Shown here one piece after another: positions 50,810 to 50,821 of a DNA stretch of 50,821 nt. The stretch is from an uncultured Verrucomicrobiales bacterium. Lineage in GTDB: Bacteria; Verrucomicrobiota; Verrucomicrobiia; Limisphaerales; UBA1100. The notes below the pieces were generated by a model that was not told where the DNA came from, did no database searches, and was given only the letters and a program-made list of their open reading frames with translations. The position numbers and the translations under genes are program-made. The stretch spans positions 1 through 50,821 of the forward strand of contig CAJWVY010000003.1 in assembly GCA_913048135.1 (NCBI GenBank). The letters are read 5' to 3'. The stretch's first letter is position 1. Each line of letters opens with the position of its first letter.

Positions 50810-50821
50810 CGCATAGACCTG
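50769..50821. other. Divergent right-hand contig end
   Basis: The last roughly 50 bases, rich in CTG and GC, do not extend Tgt in any frame and abruptly break a well-conserved protein. They resemble neither coding sequence of the neighbouring genes nor a repeat I can see. Together with the WD40 end on the left, this suggests a chimeric or low-quality contig terminus. Confidence 0.55.

Noticed and set aside
1..50821. CRISPR array, prophage, insertion sequence or integrase
   Set aside because: No regularly spaced repeats, transposase or integrase motifs, or terminal inverted repeats were seen.

Overview
The window looks like a metagenome-assembled contig whose bulk (about 760 to 50,770) is one continuous, gene-dense bacterial chromosome segment. 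Both ends appear to be joined to unrelated DNA. The gene content is housekeeping: aminoacyl-tRNA synthetases, initiation factors, cofactor and amino-acid biosynthesis, and envelope transport. Several traits fit a Gram-negative PVC-type bacterium, most likely Verrucomicrobiota: a long acidic tail on IF3, a secreted PQQ-type propeller, TonB/ExbB/ExbD, a lipoprotein outer-membrane efflux channel, and scarce Shine-Dalgarno sequences. This lineage call is an inference from gene content. No transposase, phage gene, CRISPR array or integrase was seen.

Layout. 1-759: an open reading frame of WD40 repeats resembling eukaryotic WDR17, with much higher GC, fused to a 3'-truncated pyrE (760-1164, minus). 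1258-9931: M50-like protease, PtsN-like EIIA, ArgS, stand-alone CoaB, an HscA-like Hsp70, IF3, a DUF1015 protein and ArgG. 9928-12917: a TonB-ExbB-ExbD operon, ApaG and IF1. 13022-19247 (minus): a TlpA-like thioredoxin, MscS and MgtE, then a thiamine-related run (small membrane protein, ThiH, metallophosphoesterase, ThiS). 19342-26460 (plus): a ParA ATPase without an adjacent ParB, a secreted propeller, then a tight run of flavin reductase, GcvT, GcvH, N-acyl-D-amino-acid deacylase and an alanine/serine-glyoxylate aminotransferase.

26444-33208: an amidohydrolase, tRNA-Ser(CGA), RNase D, and a minus-strand operon nadC-birA-coaX-trpA-manC with overlapping or touching genes. 33306-38443 (plus): a MsrP-like molybdoenzyme, the NAD(P)HX repair enzyme, an unrecognised membrane protein, adenylate kinase and Fmt. 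38454-45009: a self-contained TetR-regulated RND efflux operon with a visible promoter and operator. 45064-50809: an MFS transporter with an unusual inserted domain, an atypical HAD phosphatase, FolB, a fumarylacetoacetase-family enzyme, ProS and a truncated Tgt.

The genome is very compact. Five of six convergent gene pairs overlap at their stop codons, most same-strand neighbours overlap by about 4 bases, and no gap exceeds 300 bases. The strongest leads for novelty are the MFS protein with a lipoyl/biotinyl-like insertion, the HscA-like Hsp70 with an extra insertion, the unknown protein before adk, the small membrane protein before thiH, and the glycine-cleavage/deacylase/aminotransferase run. 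The WD40 end is best explained as an assembly chimera. I found no clear-cut new defence or mobile system.
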